Part shown: positions 15,333 to 23,685 of the stretch, piece after piece | Position numbering within the stretch: the first letter of the stretch is position 1 | How the letters are laid out: each line of letters opens with the position of its first letter | Assembly: GCA_036660495.1 (NCBI GenBank) | Contig: JAVXAN010000007.1 | Span: 1 to 27,125 of the forward strand | DNA length: 27,125 bases | DNA from: JAVXAN01 sp036660495 | GTDB lineage: Bacteria; Bacillota_I; Bacilli_A; RF39; UBA660 | Direction of reading: 5' to 3' | Translations under genes and position numbers: made by a program | The notes under the pieces: generated by a model | The model's input: only the letters and a program-made list of their open reading frames with translations | Told to the model about the DNA's origin: nothing | Database searches by the model: none

Positions 15333-16452
15333 ACCACGTATACCAATTTCCTGATGCTTTTAAGTCTGCTATAACTTTTAAATGTTCATCATAAGTTTTA
15401 GTAAAATGGGTCTTCCCACTTTTATCAGCTACAAAATAATAATAATCATTAGTAGTAGGGTTTAAAGCAGCTTCTAATGAAGTTGCACCAAAATTAGATA
15501 TTGGTCCCACAGGGAGTTTGCCACTCATTTGAGGTCCTCTTGTATTATAGGGATTATAAGTGTTTATTTCAACTTTTGTTAAATCTCTTTCACTCATGTC
15601 CACTTTAAAAGCATAGTACGTTGTGACATCACTTCCAAGTGCCATTCCAGCATTTAACCTGTTATAAAACACTCCAGAGATCATCTTACGATCAGTTTTA
15701 TATATCCCTTCTGATTCAATAATTGATGCTAAAGTAACTATTTCATGAACAGAATAAGAAGAAGCATCAAATAAAGACTTATACTTAGAAAACTCTTTGT
15801 TTGATTGATCAAGCATTATTTCAAATATTTTTTCAACTGACATGTTTTCTGAAAAATTGTATGTTTCTGGAAATAAATATCCTTCAAGCGGATAATAAAT
15901 ATTATTGTTTTTAATATCTTTATCTAAAAACCAATATTTTTCAATTAACGTATCAATATATTCTTTATCTTGAAGCTTTTCATAAACCATTACTTCCGTA
16001 TTTTTAGTGTTTTGAGAAATTATTTTAGCAACGTTTCTAATGGTTTTTCCTTCTTTAAACGTTACGTTTACCCCTTTATTAACGTAATTATTAACAAGCG
16101 TATCAATAATTTGAGTAGTACTCATTGCTTTGTTAACCGTATACGTACCAGCTTTAAAATTATTTACACTTGTTAGTTTAACATACAATTTATATGCATA
16201 AAAGTTTCTTATTATTTTTTTTGATTCTAATGATTTTCCAACTGAGTAAACTGACTGTCCACTTTGAATTACATAAGTAATTTCTGCAGTATCACTTGAT
16301 ACTGGTGATAATAAGTATACAAAGCCACCTACTAGTAATGATGCCACTACAAAAATAGTAATAATTAAAAATATAAGAATTTTAACTGGCTTTTTCAATG
16401 TTCGCTTTTTTGTTTTTTTTACTGGTAATTCTAAAATTTCTGTTTTTTCCAT
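15331..16452 (-). CDS. mltG: Endolytic peptidoglycan transglycosylase MltG (YceG-like, YrrL)
   Basis: Membrane-anchored enzyme that cuts nascent glycan strands and so sets their length. It has 373 residues. A basic cytoplasmic start (KKTKKRTLKKPVK) is followed by one membrane segment near residues 26-50 (ILIFLIITIFVVASLLVGGFVYLL). A LysM-like region (YVIQSGQSVYSVGKSLESKKII) is next. The catalytic domain has its Glu in LASIIESEG near residue 248 and the family pattern FYNRLNAGMALGSDVTTYYA...YNPYNTRGPQMSGKLPVGPISNFG. Start: ATG with AAGGGAAG upstream. It begins 11 bases after the alaS stop with no promoter or terminator between, so it should share the alanine T-box transcript. In Bacillus the homologue lies after yrzB, so it has moved here. 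Confidence 0.96.
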   Translation of the reverse strand: MEKTEILELPVKKTKKRTLKKPVKILIFLIITIFVVASLLVGGFVYLLSPVSSDTAEITYVIQSGQSVYSVGKSLESKKIIRNFYAYKLYVKLTSVNNFKAGTYTVNKAMSTTQIIDTLVNNYVNKGVNVTFKEGKTIRNVAKIISQNTKNTEVMVYEKLQDKEYIDTLIEKYWFLDKDIKNNNIYYPLEGYLFPETYNFSENMSVEKIFEIMLDQSNKEFSKYKSLFDASSYSVHEIVTLASIIESEGIYKTDRKMISGVFYNRLNAGMALGSDVTTYYAFKVDMSERDLTKVEINTYNPYNTRGPQMSGKLPVGPISNFGATSLEAALNPTTNDYYYFVADKSGKTHFTKTYDEHLKVIADLKASGNWYTW

Positions 16453-16463
16453 ATTTACTTCCC

Positions 16464-19163
16464 TTATTCTTTTTCTATTATTTTTGATTTAACAAATTCT
16501 ATTATAAAATCTAGTTTTTCAATGTTATTACCGCCACCTTGAGCAAAAACATCATTACCGCCACCATTACCATCAGATAGTAAGGAAACGTCTTTAATCA
16601 GAGCACCCATACTTATTTTACCCTTTAAATTTGAACTTGACCTTGCAATATAATTAACAGCTTTATTATCTGAAACATTAGCCATAAAAACAATCCCGTT
16701 TGATAATTTATCACATATTTCAGCTGCCATTGTCTTAAGAACGTTAATATCTTTATTAAAAGTTTTCATAATAACAACTTCTCCATAACGACCATCCATT
16801 TTAGTATTAATAATATCTTTTACTTTTTTAAGTTCTAAATTAACTAGTTGTTCTTTATAAACTTTTTCTAGAGTAACAAAAGCTTTTCTAAGATTTATAA
16901 CTTCTAGCTTGTTACTTATTATATCTTTATAACAAACCGGCTTATCATTTGAAATATTAGCGTTAAAAGTTAATGATATTCCTTGATTTTGAGCATCTTC
17001 AATAATTTTTTTAGCCTTTTCAAGAATTATAATCATTTCATCATTATACGGTTTTATCATTTCAAACATTTCAGACTCAACGTTTAAATCACAAGCCGCC
17101 TCAATACGATAAACGTTTAATCCTTTGGATTCAATTGATTTTATTGCAAAACGTTTAATATCTCCCGTATTTTTAACGTGTGTCCCACCACAAAACTCAA
17201 CCGAATTGCCAAAGGTAACCACCCTTACCACATCTTTATACTTTTCACCAAACAAAGCCATAGCTCCAAGCTTTTTAGCATCTTTTATATCCATATTACA
17301 AATAGATGCATTATTTTTTTGCTGTATTTTTTCGTTAACTAAACTTTCAACCTTAATTATATCATCTTCATTAATATCACCACTATACCTAAAATCAAAC
17401 CTAAGTACTTGTGAATTAACAAAACTTCCACACTGGTGAACACTATCATCTAGTACTTCTTGCAATGATTTTTGTAAAAGATGAGTAGCACTATGATTTT
17501 GAGAAGTTGCAAAACGTCTTTGTTTATCAACTACGCAAGTTACTTCATCTCCTGTTTTTATACTACCTTCAATGATTCTAACATAACAAGCATTTTGATG
17601 ATTTATTGTTTTAACAGTATCATATACTTCTACTTTTAAACCATTAGCAGTAATAAAACCAGTATCATTTACTTGACCACCACTTGTTGCATAAAAAGGA
17701 GTTTTATCAAGAATTATTATTCCTTCTGTATATATTTCTTTTTTCATACCATCTAAATCACTAACATATATCACCTTGCTTTTTGTTTCAAGCTCATCAT
17801 ATCCAGCAAAAACGCTTACCTCTTTAAAGTTTACAATATCACTTTGAATGTTCATTCCAGAAGTTGTCTTGTTAGCTTCTCTTGCTATTTGTTTCTGTAA
17901 TTGCATGCATTTATCAAAATCTTCTTTATTAATAATAATTCCTTTTTCTTCTAGTATTTCTTTAGTTAATTCAAACGGAAAGCCATAAGTGTCATACAAT
18001 TTAAACACATCTTTACCACTTATTTTGCTTCCTGATAAAATCATTTCATTTAACCTTTTTTCTCCACTTTCCAAAGTTTTAAGAAACGTTTCTTCTTCTT
18101 TTTTAATTTCTTTTATTACTGCAAGCTTATTACTTTTTAAATAAGGATAATAGGATTCCATTATTTCCACTACTTTATCTACCAATTTATACATAAACGG
18201 CTTAAATATACCTATCTCTCTTCCATATCTAGAACCACGTCTAAGGAGCCTTCTTAAAACATATCCTCTTGATTCGTTTGAAAACATTGCCCCATCAGAA
18301 AGAGCAAAAACAAGAGTCCTTACATGATCTGCTATAACTTTAAAAGCCATCTGCCCATCATACTTAACGTTGGCTATTTTTTCTGTTTCATTAATAATTG
18401 GTAAGAATAAATCAGTATCATAATTTGTTTGACCACCTTGAAGAATACAAACTAATCTTTCAAGTCCCATTCCAGTATCGATGTTTTTACTTGGAAGTTC
18501 TGGGAAATTACTTCTATTTTTGCCTTCAGTATGGTTAAACTGGCTAAAAACATTGTTCCATATTTCAATATACCGATCATTTTCTAAATCCTTTTTAATT
18601 AGATCAAGGCCGACATTATCAGGATCATATTTTTCACCTCGGTCAAAAAAGATTTCCGAATCAGGTCCACATGGCCCTGAACCAATATCCCAGAAATTGC
18701 TATCCATCTTGATAATATGGGACTTATCAATACCAATTGCTACCCACTTATCATAAGCTTCTTTATCTTCACTATAAACTGTCATATATAGTTTTTCTTT
18801 ATCTATGTCAAAATATTCTTTACTAGTTAACAACTCATAAGCCATTTCTAGGGCTTCACTTTTAAAATAATCACCAATTGAAAAATTACCAAGCATTTCA
18901 AAAAAAGTATGATGTCTTGCGGTTTTTCCTACGTTTTCAATATCATTAGTACGAAGACATTTTTGACTATTAGTAAGTCTATTTGAAATAGGCTTTTTGC
19001 TTCCGTCAAAATACTTTTTTAAAGGAGCAACCCCAGCGTTTATCCATAATAATGAAGGATCATTTTCTGGTATTAATGAAGCACTTGGCATTACTAAATG
19101 TCCTTTTATTTTAAAATAGTCTAAATACATTTTTCTTGCTTGATTACTAGTTAATTTTTTCAT
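16464..19163 (-). CDS. alaS: Alanyl-tRNA synthetase
   Basis: Class II synthetase that charges tRNA-Ala and edits Ser and Gly. It has 899 residues, slightly above the common 875-880. The catalytic domain starts SNQARKMYLDYFKIKGHLVMPSASLIP. ARHHTFFEMLGNFSIGDYFK and GMGLERL are the class II motifs. The editing domain has the zinc-type motifs HSATH near residue 555 and CGGTH near 657. The DHHA1 C-terminal domain ends in a Gly-rich patch (DGNGGGNDVFAQGGGNN). The ATG at 19161-19163 directly follows the stop of the kinase-like gene, with AAGGAGG inside that gene's last codons. It is part of the alanine T-box transcript. Confidence 0.98.
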   Translation of the reverse strand: MKKLTSNQARKMYLDYFKIKGHLVMPSASLIPENDPSLLWINAGVAPLKKYFDGSKKPISNRLTNSQKCLRTNDIENVGKTARHHTFFEMLGNFSIGDYFKSEALEMAYELLTSKEYFDIDKEKLYMTVYSEDKEAYDKWVAIGIDKSHIIKMDSNFWDIGSGPCGPDSEIFFDRGEKYDPDNVGLDLIKKDLENDRYIEIWNNVFSQFNHTEGKNRSNFPELPSKNIDTGMGLERLVCILQGGQTNYDTDLFLPIINETEKIANVKYDGQMAFKVIADHVRTLVFALSDGAMFSNESRGYVLRRLLRRGSRYGREIGIFKPFMYKLVDKVVEIMESYYPYLKSNKLAVIKEIKKEEETFLKTLESGEKRLNEMILSGSKISGKDVFKLYDTYGFPFELTKEILEEKGIIINKEDFDKCMQLQKQIAREANKTTSGMNIQSDIVNFKEVSVFAGYDELETKSKVIYVSDLDGMKKEIYTEGIIILDKTPFYATSGGQVNDTGFITANGLKVEVYDTVKTINHQNACYVRIIEGSIKTGDEVTCVVDKQRRFATSQNHSATHLLQKSLQEVLDDSVHQCGSFVNSQVLRFDFRYSGDINEDDIIKVESLVNEKIQQKNNASICNMDIKDAKKLGAMALFGEKYKDVVRVVTFGNSVEFCGGTHVKNTGDIKRFAIKSIESKGLNVYRIEAACDLNVESEMFEMIKPYNDEMIIILEKAKKIIEDAQNQGISLTFNANISNDKPVCYKDIISNKLEVINLRKAFVTLEKVYKEQLVNLELKKVKDIINTKMDGRYGEVVIMKTFNKDINVLKTMAAEICDKLSNGIVFMANVSDNKAVNYIARSSSNLKGKISMGALIKDVSLLSDGNGGGNDVFAQGGGNNIEKLDFIIEFVKSKIIEKE

Positions 19164-19718
19164 TTATAATACCTCCTTCATAATTTTATTAACTTCATCA
19201 TTTAATTTACTAACACTTTCATTATTTTTAATAATATAATCAAAATTATTATAATCATCTAAATCAGTTTCAGTAACATGTGATTTTTCTTTATCTGTTA
19301 AATTATTATTAAAATTATCATTAGTAATTCTAATAGTTAAAACGTTTTTAAACGTCTTTTCTAGAACTTTAAGTTCACTTTTAAGCCTAGCATCATTTAT
19401 AATTATCACGTCATAAAAATAAGAATAAACCATAATATCTTCAACCATTCTATTAACTAGGAAATCATCGTTTATTTTACCTCTTAGTAAATCAAGTCCC
19501 ATACTTTGTAATAAGCTTCTTGGCTTTGTATCATCACTTCCATCCCAAGAAGTAATTTTCTTTACATATTCTTTTATGTAAGATGCGTATGATAAAGTTA
19601 TCGATTTTAAGTGCCTTTTAGCACAATGTTTTTCAATCATACTTCCAGTTATACTTTTACCACTTCTAGCTTTACCTGAAATTATTATTATCTTTGGGTT
19701 TTTATTTATATATTCCAT
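19164..19718 (-). CDS. P-loop nucleotide kinase, deoxynucleoside monophosphate kinase-like
   Basis: Probable small-molecule kinase of 184 residues. The Walker A motif GKARSGKS is at residues 15-22. The middle carries PRSLLQSMGLDLLRGKINDDFLVNRMVEDI and then VIIINDARLKSELKVLEKTF. Together these resemble the phage-type dNMP kinase pattern (PR.LLQ..GTD..R......W....; DVRF.NE). The Arg/Phe of DVRF are changed (DARL). It could also act like a dephospho-CoA or adenylate-type kinase; the substrate is not settled. It sits between an alanine-type T-box and alaS, directly abutting alaS (TAA then ATG), so its expression should follow tRNA-Ala charging. The ATG at 19716-19718 has GGAGG upstream, right after the terminator T-run. 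Confidence 0.7.
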   Translation of the reverse strand: MEYINKNPKIIIISGKARSGKSITGSMIEKHCAKRHLKSITLSYASYIKEYVKKITSWDGSDDTKPRSLLQSMGLDLLRGKINDDFLVNRMVEDIMVYSYFYDVIIINDARLKSELKVLEKTFKNVLTIRITNDNFNNNLTDKEKSHVTETDLDDYNNFDYIIKNNESVSKLNDEVNKIMKEVL

Positions 19719-19727
19719 GCATCCTCC

Positions 19728-19779
19728 AAAAAAAATGGTACCAAAACTTTCCCTAGGAACGAAAAAGTCGTGGTACCAT
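19728..19779 (-). terminator. Regulated terminator of the alanine T-box
   Basis: Outer arms ATGGTACCA / TGGTACCAT (19771-19779 and 19735-19743), inner arms ACTTT / AAAGT, then eight Ts. The 5' arm contains the tRNA-binding T-box bulge itself, unlike the valS terminator. Confidence 0.85.
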
Positions 19780-19933
19780 CCTATTTTTTTCTTAATTTAG
19801 ATAACGGCTATTAGCCGGTAATTTTTAATTACTCTAAAAGGTAGCTTTGGGTAACAATACATGCTAGTTTCCATCTAACACTAACTTTCTATATTGCAAT
19901 GTTACTTACTTTTCCTTTTTTTGATTTAAATAT
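19728..19933 (-). promoter_or_regulatory. T-box riboswitch (alanine type) ahead of the kinase-alaS-mltG unit
   Basis: The T-box AGGATGGTACCACGA lies at 19768-19782 on the minus strand. The antiterminator forms by TAGGA with TCCTA and ACGA with TCGT around the TGGTACC bulge. A GCT (Ala) triplet at 19843-19845 within AAAGCTACCTTTT is the likely specifier on the 3' side of Stem I. Two further hairpins follow (GTAATT/AATTAC and CGGCT/AGCCG), in the Stem II/III position. The alternative terminator is at 19728-19779. The specifier call agrees with alaS downstream. Confidence 0.92.
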
Positions 19934-19939
19934 ATTTTT

Positions 19940-19968
19940 ATTATAACAAATATTTATGAGTTATGCAA
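19940..19968 (-). promoter_or_regulatory. Promoter of the alanine T-box transcript
   Basis: TTGCAT (19963-19968) and TATAAT (19940-19945), 17-base spacer. It predicts a transcript start near 19933 and a leader of about 200 bases. Confidence 0.75.
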
Positions 19969-19990
19969 TCGTTATTTTGTTAACCACAAA

Positions 19991-21049
19991 CTATATTTTT
20001 TCTTTGATAGATATGATTCTTTCGTTTATTTCTGTTTTATAAATTTTTATAAGACTAACTACTATAATTGTTATTGGTAATGCTATTACAATACCAATAA
20101 ATCCATAAAGAACGCCTCCAGTTGTTACTGCAAAAATAGTAAGCAAAGCTGGAATTTGATTTGTTTTTCCATATATTTTAGGAGATATTACATAGCCATC
20201 AATATTAGGAAAAACAATGGTAATTATAAGACTTAAAACAAACAGTTTTGGTGATATAACTGAGGCAATGATTAAAGCAATAACGTTAGTTATCATACCA
20301 CCAAAATAAGGAATAATCGTAGTTACACACGCTAAAGTTCCAATCAATAAAAAGTTTGGATGTCCAATTATTAAGAATAAAAAAGTATATTCAAAAAACT
20401 GAATAATCATAAATATTCCAAGACCTTTTAAATAACTGTATATTTCATGATCAAGAACACTTACCATGTAAGCGGTTTTTTTACTTTTAGTTTTCAAAAA
20501 CTGACTAACCTTACTTCTTATGTTTTTCATATCTGCTAAAAAATAAATTGAAACAATTAAAATTATTATTGCTTTTGATAAAACGTTTACTGACATACTA
20601 AGAATTCCAACTAATGATCCATCAGAAATAAACGTTCCTATTCCTTGAATTATCTTTTGAGAGTATGAATTTATTGTTGAATTAAACATTGCCATATCAA
20701 TACCATACTTAGTTGCAATATTAGTTGATAATTCAATTAAACTTGAGAATAGGTTAACTACTTGTTCAAAGAATACTGGTACAACAAAGTAAAGCGTCAA
20801 TCCAAATATTATAAATAACGTAATTAATATTAAAAGAATTGATAACGTCTTTGGTACCTTTTTGCCTGTTAAAAATTCTAAGAAAGGATAAAGAATATAT
20901 GCCACAATAAAAGCAATAGCAAAAGGTAAAATAATTGTTATAATTTCCTTAACAACACCTATCCATATACCCTTCATTAAAAATAACAAATATATTATTC
21001 CAATAATCATTAGTATGTTTAATACTTTGTAATTTAACTGCTTTTTCAT
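19991..21049 (-). CDS. yrrI: AI-2E family membrane exporter (YrrI-like)
   Basis: Multi-pass membrane protein of 352 residues with about eight hydrophobic segments. The family covers putative exporters of small molecules, originally named for AI-2. Sequence features: two adjacent N-terminal membrane segments (ILMIIGIIYLLFLM, IITIILPFAIAFIVAYILYPFLEFLTG), a long amphipathic middle, and the conserved C-terminal core PNFLLIGTLACVTTIIPYFG...SPKIYGKTNQIPALLTIFAV...GFIGIVIALP. The PYFG and SPKIYG patterns are family hallmarks. The start overlaps the dtd stop by 4 bases (ATGA) and has AAGGAGG, so it is co-translated with dtd. In Bacillus, yrrI also lies shortly upstream of alaS. Confidence 0.93.
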   Translation of the reverse strand: MKKQLNYKVLNILMIIGIIYLLFLMKGIWIGVVKEIITIILPFAIAFIVAYILYPFLEFLTGKKVPKTLSILLILITLFIIFGLTLYFVVPVFFEQVVNLFSSLIELSTNIATKYGIDMAMFNSTINSYSQKIIQGIGTFISDGSLVGILSMSVNVLSKAIIILIVSIYFLADMKNIRSKVSQFLKTKSKKTAYMVSVLDHEIYSYLKGLGIFMIIQFFEYTFLFLIIGHPNFLLIGTLACVTTIIPYFGGMITNVIALIIASVISPKLFVLSLIITIVFPNIDGYVISPKIYGKTNQIPALLTIFAVTTGGVLYGFIGIVIALPITIIVVSLIKIYKTEINERIISIKEKI

Positions 21050-21492
21050 TTTTCCTCCTTACTATCAATTATGATAGTTACTGGACCGTTATTCAAAAGT
21101 GATACCTTCATGTTTGCTCCAAATTTACCGGTTTCAACCGTTTGTCCCATTGTTTTTAATGTTTCATTAAAAACATTATACAATTCTTCTGCCTGATCAT
21201 ATGATAAAGCCGAAGAAAATGACGGCCTTCTTCCGTTTAACTTAGCATAAAGAGTAAACTGTGATACCGATAAAATTTGACCTTTAACATCATTTATAGA
21301 TAAGTTCATTTTATCTTTTTCGTCAGTAAAAATTCTAAGATTAACTATTTTTTGACAAACTTTTAAAACATCTTGCATGTTATCATCTTTAGTAAAACCA
21401 ACTAATAATAAATACCCTTTACCAATTTTACCAACCTCTTTTTTATTTATAGCAACAGAAGCCTCATCAACCCTTTGTAAAATAGCCCTCAT
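21046..21492 (-). CDS. dtd: D-aminoacyl-tRNA deacylase
   Basis: Proofreading enzyme that hydrolyses D-amino acids (and Gly mischarged on tRNA-Ala) from tRNA. It has 148 residues, the standard size. It starts MRAILQRVDEASVAI, then LLLVGFTKDD. The active-site motif is SQFTLYAKLNGRRPSFS, and the cross-subunit Gly-cisPro motif is NNGPVTIIID near the end. The enzyme is a homodimer in the cytosol. The start codon overlaps the rel stop by one base (TAATG). The rel-dtd pair is conserved in Bacilli. Confidence 0.97.
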   Translation of the reverse strand: MRAILQRVDEASVAINKKEVGKIGKGYLLLVGFTKDDNMQDVLKVCQKIVNLRIFTDEKDKMNLSINDVKGQILSVSQFTLYAKLNGRRPSFSSALSYDQAEELYNVFNETLKTMGQTVETGKFGANMKVSLLNNGPVTIIIDSKEEK

Positions 21493-23645
21493 TAATTGTA
21501 GCCCCTTTCAACCGAAGTTACGTCATTTAACTTTTCAATTAATAACATATATTTATCTAGCATTTCTTTGTTTTCAACAATTATATTTAAATCGTAAACG
21601 TTATAATCAGAATTGTTAATAGTATTAACACTTTTTACCCCAACGTTCATAGAAGTGGTATTAGTTATTATATCTAAAAGCAAGCCATCATTTTTTCTAG
21701 CATGAATAAGAACGTTAACATTATACTTTTTCTTGTTATTATAATTCCAAGTGGCACTAACAATTCTATCACTTACATTACAAATATTATGACACTTTTT
21801 TAAATGAATAGTTATTCCGTTTCCACTTGATATATATCCTACTATGTCCTCACCCATTACTGGGTTACAACAGTTTGCAAGATTAACCTTAATATTAGAA
21901 ACACCATCAACAATAATATCACCATCATTATCTAGTACTCTATTATCACTTTTTATCATTCTTTGTAATTGATCTTCAACTTTTTCATCTTTATATATAA
22001 TATTTATTATTGAAGTTGGATTGTATTTACCAATTCCTATTTCAAAATATAAATCATCAACATTTACTAAAGATAATTCATCTAAAATAGTAACAATATT
22101 TTCATCACTCATAAATTCACTAATAGAAAGCTTTTTTCTTCTGATTGTTTTATAAAGAAGTTCTTTTCCTAAATCAGTAGTTTGACTTTTATCTATTTTA
22201 CTAAAAAAAGTTTTTATTTTATTTTTAGCTGAATTTGTATATGCTATTTTTATCCATTCTTTATTTGGACCTGAACTGTTTTTATTGGTGTTAATTTTAA
22301 TAATATCACCATCTTTTAAAACATAATCTAGTGGTACAATGTTGTTATTAACAATTGCTCCGATCATTTGATGGCCAACTGAAGTATGAACCCGGTAAGC
22401 AAAATCAATTGGAGTAGAACCAAGTGGTAGCTCAATAACATCTCCCTTTGGAGTATAAACATATATTTTATTTGAACAAAAAACATCTTTTTTTATCGTA
22501 TCAATGTATTCTTCGCTTTCAACTTGCTGTTCGTTTAATTCAATAACACTTCTAAAAGATTTTAATTTTTTTTCCATTGAATTAATGGAATTAACCCCAT
22601 TTTCTTTATATGACCAGTGTGAAGCAATTCCGTACTCTGCTATTTTATCCATTTCAAAAGTTCTTATCTGAATTTCAAAAAGCCTTCCATCAATACCAAA
22701 AACCGTTGTATGAAGAGACTGGTATAAATTTGATTTTGGTCTTGCAATATAATCCTTAAACCTTTTTGAAACTGGCTTATACTTTGCATGGATAAGTCCT
22801 AAAGCAAGATAACACTCCTGCTCAGTATTAACTAAAAATCTAATCGCTAATATATCATATATCTCATTAAAAGATTTTCCTTTATTTAGCTTATTATAAA
22901 TACTATAAACGCTCTTAGTTCTTCCTTTCATCTCATGAAATATGTTGTTAGCACTTAAAACCTCAGATACGCTTTGCATCATTTCTTCTACCGATTTATC
23001 AAGTTCTGACCTGCTGTCACTTAATTTTTCTAGTATGTCATTATATACATCAGGCTTGTAATATCTAAGAGATAAATCTTCTAACTCACTTTTTATTTTA
23101 GCTATTCCTAAACGGTGAGCAATTGGTGCTAAAATTTCTAAAGTTTCTTTTGCTTTTTCTTTTTGCTTACGCTCAGGAATTGCCCATAAAGTTCTCATGT
23201 TATGAAGACGATCGGCAATTTTCAAAATTATTATTCTTACATCTCCTGATAAACCAACTAATATTTTTTTATAATATGATGCCATCGCCTCATTTTCAGC
23301 GGATAAACTAAGTCTGTTAATTTTAGAAATTCCGTCTACCAGATTTTTTATTTCAATTCCAAATTCTTTTTCAACTTCTTCAATAGTAACCCCGGCAAAA
23401 TTAACAACATCATGTAAAAGAGCTGTTATAATTGTATTAGCATCAGCATATATTTCGGTTAATACAATTGCAACGTTTAACGGATGGAGAATGTACGCAT
23501 CACTAGTTAAACGTAGTTGTCCACGATGGGCTTTATTTGCAAAATCATATGCTTTTCTAATTAAGTTTAAATCATCCTCTGATTTAATATATGTTTGTGC
23601 TTTTTTAATTAAATCATCAATTGTATAAGCTTTTTCTTCTGTCAT
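21492..23645 (-). CDS. relA: Long RelA/SpoT homologue, (p)ppGpp synthetase with altered hydrolase motif
   Basis: Stringent-response enzyme of 717 residues with the full Rel layout: HD hydrolase domain (about 30-190), synthetase domain (about 225-345), TGS domain (about 385-450: DVIELPLGSTPIDFAYRVHT) and a C-terminal ACT domain (about 640-717). Synthetase residues look intact: GRTKSVYSIYNKL, the Asp in EIYDILAIRF, YQSLHTTV, FEIQIRT and ASHWSYK. In the hydrolase domain the metal ligands His54, His78, Asp79 and Asp145 and Asn149 remain. However, the usual HDxxED reads HDVVNF, with Asn82 and Phe83 replacing the Glu-Asp pair needed for hydrolysis. RKSGEPY is also changed, to RLTSDAY. It probably makes ppGpp but may hydrolyse it poorly. 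AAAGGGGTG precedes the ATG. The gene follows secDF by 40 bases. Confidence 0.96.
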   Translation of the reverse strand: MTEEKAYTIDDLIKKAQTYIKSEDDLNLIRKAYDFANKAHRGQLRLTSDAYILHPLNVAIVLTEIYADANTIITALLHDVVNFAGVTIEEVEKEFGIEIKNLVDGISKINRLSLSAENEAMASYYKKILVGLSGDVRIIILKIADRLHNMRTLWAIPERKQKEKAKETLEILAPIAHRLGIAKIKSELEDLSLRYYKPDVYNDILEKLSDSRSELDKSVEEMMQSVSEVLSANNIFHEMKGRTKSVYSIYNKLNKGKSFNEIYDILAIRFLVNTEQECYLALGLIHAKYKPVSKRFKDYIARPKSNLYQSLHTTVFGIDGRLFEIQIRTFEMDKIAEYGIASHWSYKENGVNSINSMEKKLKSFRSVIELNEQQVESEEYIDTIKKDVFCSNKIYVYTPKGDVIELPLGSTPIDFAYRVHTSVGHQMIGAIVNNNIVPLDYVLKDGDIIKINTNKNSSGPNKEWIKIAYTNSAKNKIKTFFSKIDKSQTTDLGKELLYKTIRRKKLSISEFMSDENIVTILDELSLVNVDDLYFEIGIGKYNPTSIINIIYKDEKVEDQLQRMIKSDNRVLDNDGDIIVDGVSNIKVNLANCCNPVMGEDIVGYISSGNGITIHLKKCHNICNVSDRIVSATWNYNNKKKYNVNVLIHARKNDGLLLDIITNTTSMNVGVKSVNTINNSDYNVYDLNIIVENKEMLDKYMLLIEKLNDVTSVERGYN

Positions 23646-23685
23646 TTAATAGCACCCCTTTCATTAATTAAAACAAATTATTTGT

